A DNA stretch of 64,000 nt from Candidatus Bariatricus faecipullorum. GTDB taxonomy: Bacteria > Bacillota > Clostridia > Lachnospirales > Lachnospiraceae. Positions 61,156 through 64,000 of the stretch are shown here, piece by piece (position 1 is the stretch's first letter; each line of letters begins with the position of its first letter). A program made the position numbers and the translations under genes. Location of the stretch: contig DWYV01000004.1 of the NCBI GenBank assembly GCA_019118525.1, positions 1-64,000 of the forward strand, written 5' to 3'. A model generated the notes under the pieces. That model was not told where the DNA came from, did no database searches, and saw only the letters and a program-made list of their open reading frames with translations.

Positions 61156-62349
61156 TTACTTATCGTTGGCAGCTGCCACGCCCGGAAGTTCTTTTCCTTC
61201 CAGGAATTCCAGAGAAGCTCCGCCACCGGTGGAAATATGAGTCATCTTGTCGCCATATCCCAGCTGGTTTACAGCAGCTGCGGAATCGCCGCCGCCGATA
61301 ATCGTTACTGCGTCAATGTCTGCAAGTGCTTTTGCCATTGCCTCGGTTCCGGCTGCGAATTTCGGCATCTCGAAAGCGCCCATCGGTCCGTTCCATACAA
61401 CGGTCTTTGCATCTTTTACTGCGTCTGTGTAAAGTTTGATGGTCTCCGGTCCAATATCCAGGCCTTCCCAGTCGTCCGGAATCTGTCCTTCCGGAACAAT
61501 CTTTGTGTTGGCGTCGTTGGAGAAATCATCTGCAATCACGGTATCTACCGGAAGAAGCAGTTTTACGCCTTTCTCCTCTGCCTTTTTAATCATGTTTGCG
61601 GCATAGTCGCAGAAATCTTCTTCCAGAAGGGATTTTCCTACGCTTCCGCCCTGGGCTTTGCTGAATGTATAAGCCATACCGCCGCCGATAATCAGGGTAT
61701 CTACCTTGTCAAGCAGATTTTCAATAACGGAAATCTTGCTGGAAACTTTTGCGCCGCCAAGGATGGCAACAAACGGTCTCTCCGGATTGTTTACTGCGTT
61801 TCCGAGGAAATCGATTTCTTTCTGCATCAGGTATCCTACTACTGCAGTATCTACATATTTTGTTACGCCGACATTGGAGCAGTGTGCACGGTGAGCAGTT
61901 CCGAATGCGTCGTTTACGAACACATCGCAAAGAGAAGCCAGTTCTTTGGAGAACTCATCTCCGTTTTTGGTCTCTTCTGCACGGTAACGGGTGTTTTCCA
62001 GAAGGATGACGTCTCCGTCCTGCATTGCCTCTACGGCTGCCTTTGCGTTCGGTCCAACCACTTCCGGGTCAGCGGCAAATTTTACTTCCTGTCCAAGAAG
62101 TTCGGACAGTCTTTTTGCAACCGGTGCAAGGGAAAGTTCCGGTTTCGGCTCTCCCTTCGGTTTGCCCAGATGAGAGCAGAGAATCACTTTTCCACCGTCC
62201 GAAATCAGCTTCTTAATGGTCGGAAGCGCGGCAACGAGACGGTTTTCGTCTGTAATTTTTCCGTCCTGAAGAGGTACGTTAAAGTCACATCTTACAAGGA
62301 CTCTTTTTCCTTTTACATTGATGTCATCTACTGACTTTTTGTTAAGCAT
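61156..62349 (-). CDS. pgk: Phosphoglycerate kinase
   Basis: The 397-residue protein begins [30 protein letters not shown] and has [27 protein letters not shown] and [12 protein letters not shown] with GGGDSAAAV. It makes ATP from 1,3-bisphosphoglycerate. An upstream in-frame GTG at 62367 gives six more residues, but AAGGAGG sits 8 bases before the ATG at 62349. A terminator lies between gap and this gene, with no separate promoter visible. Confidence 0.97.
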   Translation of the reverse strand: MLNKKSVDDINVKGKRVLVRCDFNVPLQDGKITDENRLVAALPTIKKLISDGGKVILCSHLGKPKGEPKPELSLAPVAKRLSELLGQEVKFAADPEVVGPNAKAAVEAMQDGDVILLENTRYRAEETKNGDEFSKELASLCDVFVNDAFGTAHRAHCSNVGVTKYVDTAVVGYLMQKEIDFLGNAVNNPERPFVAILGGAKVSSKISVIENLLDKVDTLIIGGGMAYTFSKAQGGSVGKSLLEEDFCDYAANMIKKAEEKGVKLLLPVDTVIADDFSNDANTKIVPEGQIPDDWEGLDIGPETIKLYTDAVKDAKTVVWNGPMGAFEMPKFAAGTEAMAKALADIDAVTIIGGGDSAAAVNQLGYGDKMTHISTGGGASLEFLEGKELPGVAAANDK

Positions 62350-62370
62350 CGCATTTTCCTCCTTCACGAT

Positions 62371-62412
62371 AAAAAAAGGGATCCGGTCCTTAATTAGACC
62401 GGACCCCTTTTT
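62371..62412 (-). terminator. Terminator between gap and pgk
   Basis: Arms AAAAAGGG-A-TCCGGTC and GACCGGA-C-CCCTTTTT enclose an 8-base loop; the minus-strand tail is TTTTTTT. It ends 21 bases before the pgk start, so pgk depends on read-through from gap unless a promoter overlaps it. Confidence 0.88.
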
Positions 62413-62457
62413 GAGCCTATTGGAAATATTCTTCCTTTTCTGTCGTCCGTTTTCGGC

Positions 62458-63471
62458 TTACAGTAAAGTTCCGAAGTGTTTGATTGTTCTTACCATCTGG
62501 CTTGTGTATGAGTTTTCATTGTCATACCAGGAAACAACCTGTACTTCTGTAGTTCCGTTGTCAAGCGGAAGAACCATTGTCTGTGTTGCATCAAACAGAG
62601 AACCGTATGTCATACCAACGATATCGCTGGAAACGATTTCGTCTGTGTTGTATCCGAAGGATTCATTGGATGCAGCTTTCATGGCTTCGTTAATCTGCTC
62701 AACAGTTACGTTTCCTTCTACTACTGCTGTAAGGATGGTAGTAGAACCGGTCGGGGTCGGAACACGCTGTGCGGAACCAATTAATTTACCATTTAATTCA
62801 GGAATAACTAAACCGATTGCTTTTGCAGCACCTGTGCTGTTCGGTACGATGTTGCATGCAGCAGCACGGCTTCTTCTTAAATCACCTTTTCTCTGCGGTC
62901 CGTCCAGAGTCATCTGGTCGCCTGTGTACGCATGAATCGTGCACATGATACCGGATTTAATCGGTGCAAGGTCATTCAGAGCTTTTGCCATCGGTGCAAG
63001 GCAGTTTGTTGTACAGGAAGCTGCTGAAATGATGTTGTCTTCTTTTGTAAGTTTTTCATGGTTTACATTGTAAACGATGGTCGGAAGGTCGTTTCCAGCC
63101 GGAGCGGAAATAACAACTTTCTTAGCGCCTGCTTTGATATGAGCTTCTGCTTTTGCTTTAGAGGTGTAGAATCCGGTACATTCCAGAACTACGTCTACTC
63201 CGATTTCTCCCCACGGAAGTTCGGAAGCGTCAGCCTTTGCGTAGATTTTGATTTCTTTTCCGTCAACAGTAATGGAATCTTCGCCAGCAGTTACTTTATC
63301 AGCTAATGCATATTTTCCCTGAGTTGAGTCATATTTTAATAAGTGAGCCAGCATCTTCGGGGAAGTCAGGTCGTTGATTGCAACTACTTCATATCCTTCT
63401 GCTCCGAACATTTGTCTGAACGCAAGACGTCCAATACGTCCAAATCCATTGATTGCTACTTTTACTGCCAT
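62458..63471 (-). CDS. gap: Glyceraldehyde-3-phosphate dehydrogenase
   Basis: The 337-residue protein begins [20 protein letters not shown] and has catalytic C153 in [13 protein letters not shown], with the downstream His in the [12 protein letters not shown] segment. It oxidises glyceraldehyde-3-phosphate with NAD to 1,3-bisphosphoglycerate. TTAGGAGG precedes the ATG at 63471. It has a strong promoter, and a 12-of-14 match to the Rex operator lies between the -10 box and the Shine-Dalgarno. Confidence 0.98.
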   Translation of the reverse strand: MAVKVAINGFGRIGRLAFRQMFGAEGYEVVAINDLTSPKMLAHLLKYDSTQGKYALADKVTAGEDSITVDGKEIKIYAKADASELPWGEIGVDVVLECTGFYTSKAKAEAHIKAGAKKVVISAPAGNDLPTIVYNVNHEKLTKEDNIISAASCTTNCLAPMAKALNDLAPIKSGIMCTIHAYTGDQMTLDGPQRKGDLRRSRAAACNIVPNSTGAAKAIGLVIPELNGKLIGSAQRVPTPTGSTTILTAVVEGNVTVEQINEAMKAASNESFGYNTDEIVSSDIVGMTYGSLFDATQTMVLPLDNGTTEVQVVSWYDNENSYTSQMVRTIKHFGTLL

Positions 63472-63494
63472 GATTTAGTCCTCCTAAAGTTTTT

Positions 63495-63512
63495 TTGTTA
63501 AAGTTTCATCAA
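63495..63512 (+). promoter_or_regulatory. Candidate Rex operator at the gap promoter
   Basis: The plus strand reads TTGTTAAAGTTTCATCAA. The left half TTGTTAA is a perfect Rex half-site, and the right half TTCATCAA differs at two positions, so 12 of 14 fixed positions match. It lies 10 bases downstream of the gap -10 box, close to the expected transcription start. Confidence 0.6.
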
Positions 63513-63521
63513 CCGTAATTT

Positions 63522-63550
63522 ATTGTACTAAATTCCGAACAAAAATTCAA
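63522..63550 (-). promoter_or_regulatory. Sigma-A promoter of gap
   Basis: On the minus strand TTGAAT (63545-63550) and TACAAT (63522-63527) are 17 bases apart, 51 bases before the ATG. Confidence 0.78.
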
Positions 63551-63575
63551 GAGGCTTTTCCATTTTTGTAGGAAC

Positions 63576-64000
63576 TTACGCCTCATTTCCTGCAATTTTG
63601 CGAAATTCCGGTTTTCCGGCGGTAAATTCCGCATAATACCGGAACCCGCAGGATTCCAGAATCTCTCCGGCCCGTCCGAATTCCCAGGCAATGTGCTCCG
63701 GTTTATGTGCATCCGCTCCCAGCGTTACAATTTCCCCGCCCAGTTCCCGGTACCGTTTCAGAATCCAGGGATGAGGGTGGGCAAAGGGAAGCCCGTACTT
63801 CAGTCCTCCTGTATTGAGTTCCAGCCCTTTTCCCCGGTAAATCAGTTCCTTCAGAATTTCACTGATTAAATCTCCATACTGCGCCGGATCATAATCCTCC
63901 GCCTGCCTTTTTCCGTAACGGACAACATAATCCATGTGCCCCAGCGCATGAAAATCCTGAAAAAGACGAATATTTTCCCAGGTTTCCTCAAAGGCCATGC
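63576..64000 (-). CDS. PHP-domain phosphatase, histidinol-phosphatase-like (C-terminal part)
   Basis: The frame enters from the right edge and ends at 63576, leaving about 141 residues. LGHMDYVVRYGK, GKGLELNTGGLKYG, HPHPWILKRYRELGGEIVTLGADAHKPEHIAWEFG and the final FRYYAEFTAGKP match the C-terminal half of the PHP family (HisK-type histidinol-phosphatase and relatives). The metal-binding His and Asp residues of this half are present. No other his gene is visible. An in-frame ATG at 63998 is probably internal. Confidence 0.85.
   Translation of the reverse strand, partial: MAFEETWENIRLFQDFHALGHMDYVVRYGKRQAEDYDPAQYGDLISEILKELIYRGKGLELNTGGLKYGLPFAHPHPWILKRYRELGGEIVTLGADAHKPEHIAWEFGRAGEILESCGFRYYAEFTAGKPEFRKIAGNEA

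Overview
The window looks like chromosomal core DNA of an anaerobic Gram-positive Clostridia bacterium, most likely Lachnospiraceae (Blautia/Dorea/Ruminococcus-like). The evidence is an NfnSL-type electron-bifurcating transhydrogenase pair, a fused 1439-residue 2-hydroxyacyl-CoA dehydratase activase-like protein, a Rex repressor beside a fermentative iron alcohol dehydrogenase, an acetate kinase, strong AGGAGG ribosome-binding sites and consensus sigma-A promoters. The strain cannot be named from the sequence alone. Nearly all genes lie on the minus strand. Only five run on the plus strand, each alone: ABC-F ATPase, tmcAL, a HAD phosphatase, the activase-like protein and a flavin reductase-rubredoxin.

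Reading left to right: bases 1-630 are clearly AT-rich and hold the 5' part of an unrecognised minus-strand gene that leaves the window. This ends exactly at the 3' end of rlmH. Then come a repair/stress run (alkD, yaaA, HAD phosphatase, sugar acetyltransferase, helD, rlmH), the nfnS-nfnL pair, an iron alcohol dehydrogenase, a zinc-ribbon/TPR membrane protein, ftsK/spoIIIE, tepA and a GrpB-pyrophosphatase fusion. Next are metY, a CFI-box protein, yebC, and the group nnr-alr-mazF-corC, where mazF has no visible antitoxin. Rex and an ABC-F ATPase are divergent. They are followed by icd, a DUF1653 gene, ilvA and the conserved cluster DUF177-rpmF / plsX-acpP-rnc-smc-ftsY, then ackA and mgtE.

The right half holds tmcAL, degV, walJ, coaE, polA, a tRNA-Leu(CAA), lysA, pyk, a rhomboid-like zinc-ribbon protein, the activase-like gene, an aspartate aminotransferase, and lower glycolysis (gpmI, tpiA, pgk, gap). 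It ends in a partial PHP-family phosphatase.

Two themes stand out. First, redox control: close matches to the Rex operator lie just downstream of the -10 boxes of the alcohol dehydrogenase and gap genes, with a weaker one at nfn. Second, intergenic folded repeats. One is a near-perfect GGGGACGGGTAC palindrome in three copies, all at convergent gene ends. Another is a three-copy branched-hairpin unit between mgtE and ackA. Both carry compensatory base-pair changes between copies. Other distinct folded or duplicated blocks lie beside rex and between pgk and tpiA. No CRISPR array, insertion sequence, rRNA or recognisable riboswitch was seen.
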